NCBI GenBank assembly: GCA_958295945.1
Contig: OY282386.1
Span: 1,488,001 to 1,552,000 of the forward strand
Reading direction: 5' to 3'
Origin: Candidatus Poribacteria bacterium
GTDB lineage: Bacteria > Poribacteria > WGA-4E > WGA-3G
Length of the DNA: 64,000 nucleotides
Shown: positions 8,827-18,439 of the stretch, piece after piece
Layout: the number at the start of each line of letters is the position of its first letter
Numbering within the stretch: the first letter of the stretch is position 1
Notes under the pieces: model-generated
Told to the model about the DNA's origin: nothing
Database searches by the model: none
What the model saw: the letters and a program-made list of their open reading frames with translations, nothing else
Made by a program: the position numbers and the translations under genes

Positions 8827-9645
8827 ATGCTAAAAAGAATTATCATTTACTTGACATTAATGCTAATATGTGGTTTAAATATGGGAAACGCGGTGTTAGA
8901 ATTAGGTTTTCTTTCTATTGGAGATAAAGGTGATTTTACGAAACCTACGTTAGACTTTGCTAAAGATTCATTTAAAACTACAGAATTAGGTAAAAACGAT
9001 ATAAAAAGTGCAACTTTGAAAAATTACGGTGTTGTGTGGTGGCATGAAGGTGATACCGATCCTGGTGAGTTGTCCAATGCAGAAAAGAATTCGTTCTTGG
9101 ACTATGCCAACAGTGGAGGTGCAATTCTGTTGACAGGTGGTGCTGTCCGTTATGCTACAACAATGGGTTTGGAAGATGCTCAACCACGGCTATTTCCACC
9201 TGTATTAGACGACGGAAGCAATGTCGGAATTATCGTACTCCAAGAGACGCTTGATCTTGGTTTGGTTGAAGGACTTGAGAATGTTGATGGAGAAGAACCA
9301 CAAGTAGATGATTGGATTCAGGTGAATTCTACTGGATATCCAAGAATTGCTGACTATTTTGACAGTCTTGCCAAGAATTTTACCAATCTTGCTCATGCAT
9401 GGGAAGGTGGAACTAATTACGCTGGCAGAATTGCAGCATTCGGGTATTGGGAATCAGGAGATGGTAAAGTTTTCAGCATGAATTGGCGAATTCCAAACTT
9501 TCACAAGAACAATCAGAGCATTGACCAGATACAACAACTTACTGAGAACGTTATCAATTGGTTAGCAAGTGAATCAGCATTTTTAGATGTATCCTCACAC
9601 GGGAAGTTACCTGTGGTATGGGGAAATTTGAAGAATCAGAGGTAA
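8827..9645 (+). CDS. secreted ThuA/glutamine-amidotransferase-like protein, unknown function
   Basis: ATG at 8827 follows TTTGGAGGAAAAA, so the upstream TTG in the same frame, which overlaps the SD, is not the start. The 272-residue product has a signal peptide (residues 1-21). The mature protein looks like the class I amidotransferase-like fold used by ThuA and DUF4960-type proteins: alternating strands and helices with VVWWHEG, a LDYANSGGAILLTGGAVR turn, and a tail with MNWRIPNFHKN. No catalytic Cys-His-Glu triad is evident, so a binding rather than enzymatic role is possible. It has its own likely promoter at 8760-8787. Confidence 0.7.
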   Translation: MLKRIIIYLTLMLICGLNMGNAVLELGFLSIGDKGDFTKPTLDFAKDSFKTTELGKNDIKSATLKNYGVVWWHEGDTDPGELSNAEKNSFLDYANSGGAILLTGGAVRYATTMGLEDAQPRLFPPVLDDGSNVGIIVLQETLDLGLVEGLENVDGEEPQVDDWIQVNSTGYPRIADYFDSLAKNFTNLAHAWEGGTNYAGRIAAFGYWESGDGKVFSMNWRIPNFHKNNQSIDQIQQLTENVINWLASESAFLDVSSHGKLPVVWGNLKNQR

Positions 9646-9727
9646 AAAAGTCAAGAAAATTGGTATAATAGTGAAATAGACGGTTCTCCCGTTAGAATCA
9701 GTTTCATATCACACTTTGGAGGTTAAT

Positions 9728-12205
9728 GTGAAACTCAATTTAAGCTTGGTTGTTGCACTTCTTGTTGTTCTCTCGTGTTGTATGATTTTACAACAATCAA
9801 CACGGAGTCAGATGGAGGAGACAACACCGAGTGTAGAAGTTCCTGATATAAAAGCATTGAAGACTCACCCAGAGTCTCTGATGCTTGAGCATGCACGAGA
9901 TGGTCGTCGTGTGCTTGTTTCGGGACAAACGAAAGATGGAAAATGGGTTGATGTAACAACATGGGCAGTACTAAAACCTGCCTCAGACGGTGTAAAACTA
10001 CATGAAGATGGATATATCTTTCCTGCAGCAGTTGGCAATACAAATATAGTTGTTACAGTTAATAGTCTAACAACCGAATTACCTGTGACTGTGAAAAGTG
10101 TAGATGCACCACCCGTAAGTTTTGTTAGAGATGTTATGCCGATCTTGAGTCATGCGGGATGTAATAACGGCACGTGCCATGGTGGTGCAAAAGGGAAAAA
10201 CGGCTTCAAACTCTCCCTCCGTGGCTACGACCCTGATTTCGACTATGAATTGTTGATTGAAGATATATCAGGTAGACGATTTAATCGTGCGTTTCCAGAG
10301 CAGAGCTTGATGTTGCTGAAACCGACATCGGAAGTTCCCCATAAGGGTGGACAGGTCATCGTTCCAGAATCGCGTGACTACAATCTGATTCATCAATGGA
10401 TTAGCGAAGGTGTAGTTTCTGATGTAGAAACAACCGAACGTGTTGCACGTTTAGAGGTTTTTCCAGAGTCTACAGAGTTGTCAATGCCAGGAACAAAGCA
10501 GCAATTAATAGTTATTGCTCACTATCCAGATGGCACAACACGTGATGTCACTCGTGAAGCAAAATTCACCAGCAGCATGAATGAAGTTGCTAAGGTAACA
10601 GACGATGGTGTGGTTACAGCAGAACGCCGTGGAGAGACTGCAATCCTTACCCGTTATGAAGGTGCATATAGTACGAATGGTATCATCGTGATGGGGGATC
10701 GGAGTGGATACGAATGGGTTGAGACTCCTGCCTATAACTATATTGATACACATGTCCATAACAAACTGAAAAGGTTGAAAATTCTACCGTCTGAACTTTG
10801 TACAGATGAAGAGTTTGTTCGTAGGATTCATTTTGATATGACCGGACTGCCACCTTCACCTGATAAGGTGCGAAGTTTCCTTGCCGATAAAACAACCTCT
10901 AAGGAGAAACGTGAAAAACTGATTGATGAGTTGGTAGATACCTCAGAATATGTTGATCATTGGACACATAAATGGGGTGATTTGCTACAATCAAACCGAA
11001 AATTCCTTGGGGAACGCGGTATGTGGCTCTTCCAACAGTGGATACATGAGTCAATTGCAGAAAACCGTCCCTACGACAAATTTGTGCATGATTTGATTAC
11101 TGCTACTGGTAGTGCTTATCAAAACCCGGCGGCGAATTATTTCCGTGTTTCACGGGAATATACTGCAGCTGTTGAAAACACAACGCAGTTATTCCTTGGA
11201 GTTCGATTCTCCTGTAATAAATGCCATGACCATCCATTTGAGGTATGGACACAGAATCAATACTATGAATTCGGTGCATTTTTCTCAGATGTTAAGGTCA
11301 AAAATGGACGATTGCCGGGTGAAGAAGTTGTCTATGCCAGTTTTAATCCTACGCCGGTTCAACATCCGAGAACATTAGCAGTTGTGCCACCATCTGTCCC
11401 ATTTGGTGAAACAAAGAAAGAAATCACCAATAAACGTGAATCTTTAGCTGAATGGCTGACCTCTACTGAAAATCCGATGTTTGCCAAAGCGGGTGTAAAC
11501 CGTATATGGAGTTACTTTATGGGACGCGGTATCATTGAACCTGTTGATGATATTCGGACAAGTAACCCACCCAGCAATCCTGAACTTCTTGATGCACTAA
11601 CGAAGGATTTTGTTGAAAGCGGATTTGATATTAAGCATATCATGAAAACGATTGTCCGTTCGCGAACTTATCAACAAAGTATCAAGACGAACAAATGGAA
11701 TAAAGAAGACACGGTTAATTTTTCACACGGAATTGCAAGAAGGTTGACAGCAGAACAGTTGCTGGATGCCATAGGTGTTGCTACTGGAAGTCAACCGAAG
11801 TTTCAAGGTGTTCCAAAAGAGTTCCGTGCTGTTCAATTACCCGATAGCAAAGTAAAGGACGATGGATTTTTGAAACTGTTTGGTCGTCCGGAACGTGAGA
11901 GTTCTTGTGAATGTGAAAGAACAACTGAAGTAAGCCTCGCTCATGCGATGAACCTAATCAACGGACCAACCGTTGCGAATGCTATTATTGATCCTAACGG
12001 ACGAATTGCAAAACTCCTCAAAGAAAACAAGGATGATCGTGTCATCATTGAAGAGATGTATCTTGCAACATTTGCACGGTTACCAATGGAGAACGAATAT
12101 ACGATTGCGATTGATCATCTTGTAAGTGCCAAATCTAAGGAGGAAGGTGTGCAAGATTTAATGTGGGCATTAATTAATAGTCCTGCATTCTTATTCAATC
12201 GTTAA
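9728..12205 (+). CDS. PSCyt1/DUF1549/DUF1553 protein with Big2-like domain
   Basis: The GTG at 9728 has GGAGG 5-9 bases upstream. The 825-residue product has a signal peptide, an Ig-like (Big2) domain (about 40-125), a cytochrome-type motif CNNGTCHG at residues 145-152 (C-x4-CH rather than CxxCH, as is usual in this family), a second Big2-like domain (about 240-315), DUF1549 (about 340-530, with CNKCHDHPFE, another CxxCH) and DUF1553 (about 560-815). Such proteins are hallmarks of Planctomycetota and related lineages and are almost always followed by a DUF1501 gene, as here. Their biochemical role is unproven; carbohydrate or sulfated-polymer degradation is a common guess. Confidence 0.92.
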   Translation: MKLNLSLVVALLVVLSCCMILQQSTRSQMEETTPSVEVPDIKALKTHPESLMLEHARDGRRVLVSGQTKDGKWVDVTTWAVLKPASDGVKLHEDGYIFPAAVGNTNIVVTVNSLTTELPVTVKSVDAPPVSFVRDVMPILSHAGCNNGTCHGGAKGKNGFKLSLRGYDPDFDYELLIEDISGRRFNRAFPEQSLMLLKPTSEVPHKGGQVIVPESRDYNLIHQWISEGVVSDVETTERVARLEVFPESTELSMPGTKQQLIVIAHYPDGTTRDVTREAKFTSSMNEVAKVTDDGVVTAERRGETAILTRYEGAYSTNGIIVMGDRSGYEWVETPAYNYIDTHVHNKLKRLKILPSELCTDEEFVRRIHFDMTGLPPSPDKVRSFLADKTTSKEKREKLIDELVDTSEYVDHWTHKWGDLLQSNRKFLGERGMWLFQQWIHESIAENRPYDKFVHDLITATGSAYQNPAANYFRVSREYTAAVENTTQLFLGVRFSCNKCHDHPFEVWTQNQYYEFGAFFSDVKVKNGRLPGEEVVYASFNPTPVQHPRTLAVVPPSVPFGETKKEITNKRESLAEWLTSTENPMFAKAGVNRIWSYFMGRGIIEPVDDIRTSNPPSNPELLDALTKDFVESGFDIKHIMKTIVRSRTYQQSIKTNKWNKEDTVNFSHGIARRLTAEQLLDAIGVATGSQPKFQGVPKEFRAVQLPDSKVKDDGFLKLFGRPERESSCECERTTEVSLAHAMNLINGPTVANAIIDPNGRIAKLLKENKDDRVIIEEMYLATFARLPMENEYTIAIDHLVSAKSKEEGVQDLMWALINSPAFLFNR

Positions 12206-12271
12206 GCCCTAAACCAATTTGTGTGTTATAATAGAGATAGTTCTTACACAACACAATGGAGGAAATAATTG

Positions 12272-13717
12272 ATGATATCGTTACCACAAACACCCGGCAG
12301 ATTATGTGATGGGTTCTCACGTAGAGAATTTCTCCGCGTGGGTGGCGCGGCGATGCTCGGTATAAGTCTACCACAAGTCCTGTCACTCCAAGCCAAGGCA
12401 AACACGACAGTTGACCTCGCGATGCCTCTCAACGGTTGGGGCAAAGCAAATTCTGTCATTCTGCTATTCTTACAAGGTGGACCAAGTCATATTGATATCT
12501 GGGATCCAAAACCTGATGCTCCGTCAAATATACGGGGTGAATTTAATCCTATTCCGACAAACGTTCCTGGCATTCAGTTATCAGAAACGATGCCTAAATT
12601 AGCGCAACAGATGGACAAAGCCTGTCTGATTCGTTCAGTAAGTTATACACCAGCCGGACTTTTCAATCATACTGCTGCGATGTATCAGATGGTTACAGGA
12701 GAAACACCGGACAAGGTCGCACCTTCGGGACAGCTTGACCCTCCCTCACCTGCTGATCATCCAAATGCTGCTGCACATATTGCAAAGTTCAGACCACCAG
12801 ATGAACCGATGTTGGCAGCTGTCCAACTCCCACGACCGATGCAGGAGAGTGGTATCATCGGTAAAGGTGGAAATGCTGGGTTCCTCGGCAGAGCTTACGA
12901 CCCGTATTTTCTGTTCCAAGATCCGAACAAAGAGGTCAAACTGGATGATCTGACACTCCGACCGGAAATACCACCTGCGCGATTGCAGCGTCGGAAAACA
13001 CTACTTGAAACGATTAACGCAAATATGCCTGAGATTGACAAGGTCGCCGATTCTTATGCATTGAACGAATATTATGAAAAGGCGTATGATCTCATCTTGT
13101 CACAGAAGGCACGAAATGCGTTTGATTTGTCTCAAGAAACGGATGTACTACGTGACAAATATGGTCGACATACATTTGGTCAGAGTGCACTGCTTGCACG
13201 ACGTTTGGTAGAAGCAGGTACGCGCTTCGTTCAAGTGAACTGGCCTTCAGTTGCGAACGGCAATCCAAATACTACTGCATGGGATACGCATGCTGCCAAC
13301 TTCGGTCCGTTGAAAAACCTACACTGTCCCAAGTTAGATAGTGCGGTTTCTTCACTGCTTGAAGATTTAGATCAGAAGGGTATGTTAGAAGAAACGCTTG
13401 TGCTCGCTATTGGTGAATTTGGACGATCACCACGGATGGGTATTAGCACATCTGGTAATGGAAACGCTCCTGATGGACGTGACCATTGGCCCTATTGCTA
13501 TACCGGTCTAATTGCAGGTGCAGGTGTCAAAGGTGGTCAGGTTTACGGTAAGTCCGATGCAACTGGTTCAACACCACTTGAAAAGCCTGTGCATCCGCGA
13601 GATATACTCGCTACGATTTACCATACACTTGGTATTGATCCGCACACTATCGTGATGAATCACTTAGACCAACCACGGGAATTGGTGAAAGGCGAAGTGA
13701 TTACAGGTATATTCTAA
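12272..13717 (+). CDS. DUF1501 family protein (Tat-exported, sulfatase-like fold)
   Basis: ATG at 12272 lies 9 bases after GGAGG; a TTG one codon upstream is the alternative. The 481-residue product carries a twin-arginine signal (SRREFLRVGGAAMLG). The body has LQGGPSHIDIWDPKP, WDTHAANF, GEFGRSPRM and GRDHWP motifs typical of DUF1501, a family with an alkaline-phosphatase/sulfatase-like fold. It forms the standard pair with the upstream DUF1549/DUF1553 gene (gap about 65 bp) and both products should act outside the cytoplasmic membrane. A terminator follows 17 bp after the stop. Confidence 0.93.
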   Translation: MISLPQTPGRLCDGFSRREFLRVGGAAMLGISLPQVLSLQAKANTTVDLAMPLNGWGKANSVILLFLQGGPSHIDIWDPKPDAPSNIRGEFNPIPTNVPGIQLSETMPKLAQQMDKACLIRSVSYTPAGLFNHTAAMYQMVTGETPDKVAPSGQLDPPSPADHPNAAAHIAKFRPPDEPMLAAVQLPRPMQESGIIGKGGNAGFLGRAYDPYFLFQDPNKEVKLDDLTLRPEIPPARLQRRKTLLETINANMPEIDKVADSYALNEYYEKAYDLILSQKARNAFDLSQETDVLRDKYGRHTFGQSALLARRLVEAGTRFVQVNWPSVANGNPNTTAWDTHAANFGPLKNLHCPKLDSAVSSLLEDLDQKGMLEETLVLAIGEFGRSPRMGISTSGNGNAPDGRDHWPYCYTGLIAGAGVKGGQVYGKSDATGSTPLEKPVHPRDILATIYHTLGIDPHTIVMNHLDQPRELVKGEVITGIF

Positions 13718-13733
13718 ATTAGTTCTAATACTG

Positions 13734-13773
13734 AAACCAGTGCTTGGATAATTAGAGTTTAAGCACTGGTTTT
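13734..13773 (+). terminator. rho-independent terminator after the DUF1501 gene
   Basis: An 11-12 bp inverted repeat (AAACCAGTGCTT with AAGCACTGGTTT) with a loop of about 16 bases ends in a short T-run. It closes the DUF1549/DUF1501 transcription unit. Confidence 0.75.
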
Positions 13774-13914
13774 CTCATACAAATAGAGTAACTGAGGTCT
13801 TAAATAGTAGTAGTAACATATAAGAAAATTCTGATATCCGCAGGTTTGCTTAGTAAGCGCGCCTACCAATGTTATACATTAATTGTAAATTCTAATATAA
13901 ATGTGGAGATTATA

Positions 13915-14970
13915 ATGTTATTCAAAAAGTATAATTGGCAATCAAAAGTTCTGGGAATAACACTCGGTATTACTCTTCTTCTACTCACGTTGTCTGTCAC
14001 TTTCGCGGATACTTCAACACTTCGTCTTGGTGGAAACGCACCTATTGGTTTAATAACCGATCACGGATACAAAGCAGGTGATGTAGTGTTCAGCCAACGA
14101 GGTGTGGTGATAGGTTTGCATGCATTGCAGTCTGGCACAGATACGATTGAAACAGCAGATGTGCTAAAAGATTATATGTTTGCTCCAAACTATATAATTA
14201 CATCAACACAGATATTCAGTACTACCTATGCCCCGCATGATCATATTACTTTGATGGCGATAATGAATTATCATGAACGGTACATGCAGATGGAAGGTTC
14301 ATATCAGCAAGGAGACCATCAAAAACAACCTGTTGGGATATATAATATAGACAGCAATGGTTTTGGCGATATCAAATTTGATACGTTACTCACGTTATTG
14401 AAAAAAGAGCACCTTACGCTCGTCGGAAACATCGGTGTTTCGTTGCCAGCAGGGAGTATCGCGAAAAAGGGAGATGATGGACGGGTACTGCCTTACCCGA
14501 TGCAACTCGGTAGTGGTTCCTATGAAGCGCGTCCGGGCATCACGGTTTTCGGTACAAAAGAGGACTGGAGTTATGGTAGTCAATTGATCAGTTCCTTACC
14601 CTTACATCAAAATGCACGCAAATATCGGCATGGCAACACTTTCACCGTGACTGCTTGGAGCACACAACGCGTAAACAATTGGTTCCAGTTTGGAGGGAGA
14701 CTTCTATTTTCACACAAAGCGGCATTCAGCAGCAGCGGTCCTGAGTTGAATCAAAGCATAAGTCCAATCCACCAAATAGATTCCCAAGGCAGCACGCAAC
14801 TTGACATCGCTATTTCAACTGATTTTATGATCCCTACTCCTACAAGAGGACCTCTTGAACGGAACCGTTTAGCGTTTGAGATTCAGATACCGGTGTATCA
14901 AAATCTAACGGGGATACAACTCATCAACCGATTGCAGTTCACTGCCGGGTGTCAATTTTTCTTCCGTTAA
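13915..14970 (+). CDS. outer-membrane beta-barrel, MetA-pathway-transporter-like
   Basis: ATG at 13915 has GGAG upstream and starts a clear signal peptide ending near SVTFAD; the frame is open further upstream but without a better site. The 351-residue product alternates short amphipathic strands and ends in FFFR-type aromatic residues, as outer-membrane barrels do. Segments such as FAPNYIITSTQIFSTTYAPHDHITLMA and the methionine/histidine stretch NYHERYMQMEG resemble the barrel proteins (phenol meta-pathway transporter-like) often found near copper proteins. Function is not established; metal or small-molecule passage is only a guess. It stands alone between a terminator and a MITE. Confidence 0.6.
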   Translation: MLFKKYNWQSKVLGITLGITLLLLTLSVTFADTSTLRLGGNAPIGLITDHGYKAGDVVFSQRGVVIGLHALQSGTDTIETADVLKDYMFAPNYIITSTQIFSTTYAPHDHITLMAIMNYHERYMQMEGSYQQGDHQKQPVGIYNIDSNGFGDIKFDTLLTLLKKEHLTLVGNIGVSLPAGSIAKKGDDGRVLPYPMQLGSGSYEARPGITVFGTKEDWSYGSQLISSLPLHQNARKYRHGNTFTVTAWSTQRVNNWFQFGGRLLFSHKAAFSSSGPELNQSISPIHQIDSQGSTQLDIAISTDFMIPTPTRGPLERNRLAFEIQIPVYQNLTGIQLINRLQFTAGCQFFFR

Positions 14971-15026
14971 TGTGGAAAACAAATATTCTATTCCTACCCA
15001 AGTGAGCACATCATAACTACTAAGTA

Positions 15027-15114
15027 ATACTAAATTAGTTTGATTAGAAGTTTTGCTAAAGTTAGTATTGTGAGGCACGGAGACCTCGCGCTACAAATCG
15101 GGTTAATTTGGTAT
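15027..15114. mobile_element. 88-bp MITE-like palindromic element
   Basis: Ends are inverted repeats ATACTAAATT and AATTTGGTAT. The right arm carries GGAGACCTCGCGCTACAAAT, which is also present, inverted, in the element at 42449-42571, and the core GGTCTCCG/CGGAGACC is shared with the element at 5417-5569. No coding capacity. It lies just upstream of the PPC-domain gene and may affect its expression. Confidence 0.65.
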
Positions 15115-15140
15115 AAGCACTTGTCCAAGAGGTAATCAAT

Positions 15141-17621
15141 ATGCTTGAACCACTATTTTGTAAACACAAAACAGCAAAAAATAAGCAGAAATTGCTAATA
15201 CAAGTTGTCCTAACCTTCTTTTTAATTGTAGGGTTATCACATGCCCAAGTTGCGCCACAATTGTCAAGTATATCCCCACGTGCAGCACAACGCGGACAAA
15301 CCATTGAAGTTACGTTAGTCGGAAAAAACATTGACGAAAGTGCGAAGATATGGCTCAGTAAAGATGGTATTAAAGCAAAAATAAAGCAAAAAACGCCTGT
15401 AGCAACCGTTCGCTTTACAGGTTCTGGTATTTCAGCGAACATTCCAAATGACCCGCGGTTAGTTCTTTCATTTGAAATTGCCTCTGACGCACCACTCGGC
15501 AATCATCAGATACGCCTTATAACGCCAAATGGTGTTTCCAACCCACAGAGTTTCATGGTCGGTGACCTCCCTGAGATGAAAGAGCAGGAGCCAAATTCTA
15601 CTAATGAAGAATCAAATTTGCTTGAGTTGCCAGTTACTGTTAATGGTACGGTTGCTTCTATTGATGATGTGGATATATTTCATTTTAATTTAAGAAAAGG
15701 CGCGCGTCTCATATCTGATATATTCGCGCAACGTATTGGGTCTCCTTTAGATTCGTATATGGTTTTGTATGATCCAAATGGTGCTGAGGTCGTAAAAAGT
15801 TTGGATGGAAACGGTTTAGATTCATTCATCGATTATACAACCCAACTGGAAGGGAAGTACACACTCCACATTCGAGATGTCCGATATCAAGGTGGTGGTA
15901 ATTATCTGTATAGGTTGAATATCGGAGAGTTACCCTATCTTCAGAGTGTTTTTCCATTGGGTGGAAAACGCGGTGTTCCTAATACAGTCAATGTTGCTGG
16001 TGCTAATTTGGGGTCCATAAATTCAATACAACTTGATATTTCACCTGATACATCGCTTGGAATTCAGGAGCTTAGAGTCAGTAATCCGAATGGTTTAGAG
16101 ACAAACCCTTATCCATTTGCTATTGGTGAGTTCAACGAGACAAATGAAACAGAACCCAACGATGCATTGGCACAAGAAAACAAAATCGGTACACCCATCA
16201 CAGTCAACGGTAGAATAGAGAAAGAAGGAGATGTAGATAGGTATTCCATCAAAGTTGAAAAAGGAACGAGTTTAGTCTTTGACGTAAAAGCACGCGAGTT
16301 TCGCTCACAACTTGACCCTGTGCTAACTATCTATTCGCATAAAAAAGGAGAAGCAGAAGGTAGTGTAGAAGAACAGGTATTACGCGTCAATGATGATGCG
16401 AGTGGAACGGATGCAAGGATTGCATTTACATTCCCAGATGTCGGTGATTACGGTATTTCAATACGAGACCTAAATAGTGCAGGTGGTAGTAATTTTCCAT
16501 ATAGACTTACCATTCGTCCACTGAAACAAGGTTTTCGTCTGAGTGTGAATGCTGATAACCCTCGGATTAGTCGTGGTGGCACGCTTATGTTGACTGCATC
16601 AGTAGCCCGTATAGACGGATTCAATGGAGCCCTCCGTTTTTATTCTCCTGATCTACCCAAAGGATTTGTCGTTAGTCCAACTATTCTTTTTCCCAATCAA
16701 AATCAAGCACTGTTAACTATTACCGCACCAAAGGACGCAAAGTTGGGTCTACATCCATTTTCCATTGTTGGAGTCAGTGCTGTTGGTGGTCAACGTATTG
16801 AGGAAACTGCATCACCGAAAGGTATTCTCTTGACGGTGTTGGACACACCACCTTTTACACTATCATTTGCTGATGTTGATGTGAACGTTGTTCACAATAA
16901 AGCTACAAACTTTCATGTGATTGCGGACCGAAGGGATGATTTCACTGGGGCAATTGCCTTAAATGTGCAAGGTGTTCCGGCTCGTATCACAGGAGGTAAG
17001 TCAACAATTCCTGCAGGTAAAAATAGTGCAGTGATTTCATTAAGAGCAGGTACAGTTGAACGACGAGAGCAATTTTCTGTTGTCCCCACACCAGGAACAA
17101 GTTACATTTCTGTGAGTGGTACCGCGAATGTCAACCGAGAAAACTATTCCGAGTCGTCGCCTGCTATACCATTGACAGTCGTTGAAGCACCATTTATCGT
17201 AACGATTGAACCATTACGTTTTAGCATTGTTTTCCCAAAGCAAACAGACGAAACTGCACCACAGGCTGCAGCAGATGGTGAAACTGTCGCGGTCTCAAAT
17301 CCGAGTCCAACTGAAACTTCACAAGCAGAACCTGAGCCGAAGGTTGATCCGATAACCAAGTCCGCAACACTTACAATGAGCATTGTTCGCAGAGGAAGTT
17401 TTACGGATATAGTCACCATAAAACCGATAACGGTGCCAGAAGGTATCACCATCCCAGATGCAATAATACCTATCAATGAAAATGATGTTGAAGTAGACCT
17501 AAAGGCTATTGGTTCTCTTGAAGCCAAGACCTATCAGGTCAGATTCCGTGCTACTGCTGTCATTAACGGTAAGACATTCCAACAAGATAGTCCTATAATT
17601 AATGTAAAGATAATTCGGTAG
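15141..17621 (+). CDS. secreted pre-peptidase C-terminal (PPC) domain protein
   Basis: An 826-residue exported protein. After a signal peptide (about 20-35) comes an IPT/TIG-like Ig domain with ISPRAAQRGQTIEVTLVGKN, then PPC-type beta-sandwich domains (for example EPNSTNEESN...DDVDIFHFNLRKG and EPNDALAQEN...GDVDRYSIKVEKG) and Ig-like C-terminal domains. A low-complexity proline/glutamate linker lies at about 700-735. No enzyme domain is present. Proteins of this build accompany DUF1549/DUF1553 and WD40 genes in Planctomycetota-like genomes and probably act as extracellular binding or scaffold proteins. Start chosen from AGAGGT 8 bases upstream. Confidence 0.85.
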   Translation: MLEPLFCKHKTAKNKQKLLIQVVLTFFLIVGLSHAQVAPQLSSISPRAAQRGQTIEVTLVGKNIDESAKIWLSKDGIKAKIKQKTPVATVRFTGSGISANIPNDPRLVLSFEIASDAPLGNHQIRLITPNGVSNPQSFMVGDLPEMKEQEPNSTNEESNLLELPVTVNGTVASIDDVDIFHFNLRKGARLISDIFAQRIGSPLDSYMVLYDPNGAEVVKSLDGNGLDSFIDYTTQLEGKYTLHIRDVRYQGGGNYLYRLNIGELPYLQSVFPLGGKRGVPNTVNVAGANLGSINSIQLDISPDTSLGIQELRVSNPNGLETNPYPFAIGEFNETNETEPNDALAQENKIGTPITVNGRIEKEGDVDRYSIKVEKGTSLVFDVKAREFRSQLDPVLTIYSHKKGEAEGSVEEQVLRVNDDASGTDARIAFTFPDVGDYGISIRDLNSAGGSNFPYRLTIRPLKQGFRLSVNADNPRISRGGTLMLTASVARIDGFNGALRFYSPDLPKGFVVSPTILFPNQNQALLTITAPKDAKLGLHPFSIVGVSAVGGQRIEETASPKGILLTVLDTPPFTLSFADVDVNVVHNKATNFHVIADRRDDFTGAIALNVQGVPARITGGKSTIPAGKNSAVISLRAGTVERREQFSVVPTPGTSYISVSGTANVNRENYSESSPAIPLTVVEAPFIVTIEPLRFSIVFPKQTDETAPQAAADGETVAVSNPSPTETSQAEPEPKVDPITKSATLTMSIVRRGSFTDIVTIKPITVPEGITIPDAIIPINENDVEVDLKAIGSLEAKTYQVRFRATAVINGKTFQQDSPIINVKIIR

Positions 17622-17724
17622 CCATCACTGTTAGCTATTATGTGTAAAGAGTCCAAGATGCATCGCAATGTTATTGAGATAATAGTATCAAAACATAATG
17701 AATGTACTTTTTTACTAGCATAGT

Positions 17725-17755
17725 TGGGATAGGTATTACAACCTATCCCATTTTT
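17725..17755 (+). terminator. rho-independent terminator after the PPC gene
   Basis: A perfect 10-bp stem TGGGATAGGT/ACCTATCCCA with a 6-base loop is followed by TTTTT. It separates the PPC gene from the respiratory cluster. Confidence 0.85.
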
Positions 17756-17774
17756 GTATAAACAGAAAAAATAT

Positions 17775-17790
17775 TCACGGATATCCGTGA
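17775..17790. repeat. perfect palindrome upstream of the Rieske gene
   Basis: TCACGGATATCCGTGA is a perfect 16-base palindrome about 100 bp before the Rieske start codon. The same sequence is inside the terminator at 23794-23826 at the other end of the bc-complex gene group. It may be an operator or a dispersed repeat; it has no T-run here. Confidence 0.5.
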
Positions 17791-17891
17791 TAAAGTAATT
17801 TTAAAGCAGTCAAAATTCATGCAAAGAATCTTATTCTGTGATATACTTTTACAAAATTAATATTGTGATTCATAGATAGGGGGCATAAACG

Positions 17892-18377
17892 TTGTCACGT
17901 CGTTTATTTTTCTTAACACTTGCATGGGGTAGTTTCACTGGTGCACTTGCATTATGTTTCGGTCCGGGGTTAGTACGTTATCTATATCCACGCGTCTTGT
18001 ATGAACCATCATCTGTCTTTAAAGCAGGTTTTCCCGCAGAATATCCAGCGGGTAGTGTAAGTGAAAAATTCAAAAAAGAACCTTTTGGTGTGTGGATTGT
18101 TCGCCGCGAAGACGGAGAGTTCTATGCATTACTTACCACTTGCACGCACTTAGGATGTACCCCGCGTTGGCTCTCATCAGAAAATAAATTCAAATGTCCT
18201 TGCCACGGTAGCGGTTTCGATCGTGATGGTATAAACTATGAAGGACCAGCACCACGACCGCTTGAACGTGTGAAGATTACCTTGGCGGAGGATGGTCAGC
18301 TTCAAATAGATAAATCTGTTAAGTTTTTAGGTGAAAAAGGTCAATGGAGTGATCCAGGCGCATCATTGAAAGTCTAA
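17892..18377 (+). CDS. qcrA: Rieske iron-sulfur protein of a bc/b6f-type complex
   Basis: A 161-residue protein starting at TTG after AGGGGG. It has an N-terminal MSRRLFF Tat-like signal anchor and the 2Fe-2S ligands C84-T-H86 with Cys89 (CTHLGC) and C102-P-C104-H105 (CPCHGSGF). The cysteines at 89 and 104 would form the stabilising disulfide. Rieske proteins oxidise quinol at the Qo site and pass the electron to a c-type haem on the periplasmic side. It is the first gene of the group Rieske, b6, subunit IV-like, octaheme cytochrome. A terminator and a 16-base palindrome precede it, so the operon promoter is likely in 17756-17890. Confidence 0.95.
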   Translation: MSRRLFFLTLAWGSFTGALALCFGPGLVRYLYPRVLYEPSSVFKAGFPAEYPAGSVSEKFKKEPFGVWIVRREDGEFYALLTTCTHLGCTPRWLSSENKFKCPCHGSGFDRDGINYEGPAPRPLERVKITLAEDGQLQIDKSVKFLGEKGQWSDPGASLKV

Positions 18378-18439
18378 CATATAGATAGAATCGACGGCTA
18401 TTGAGAAAAGATTTAGAATCTAATTGATAAAGGAATACA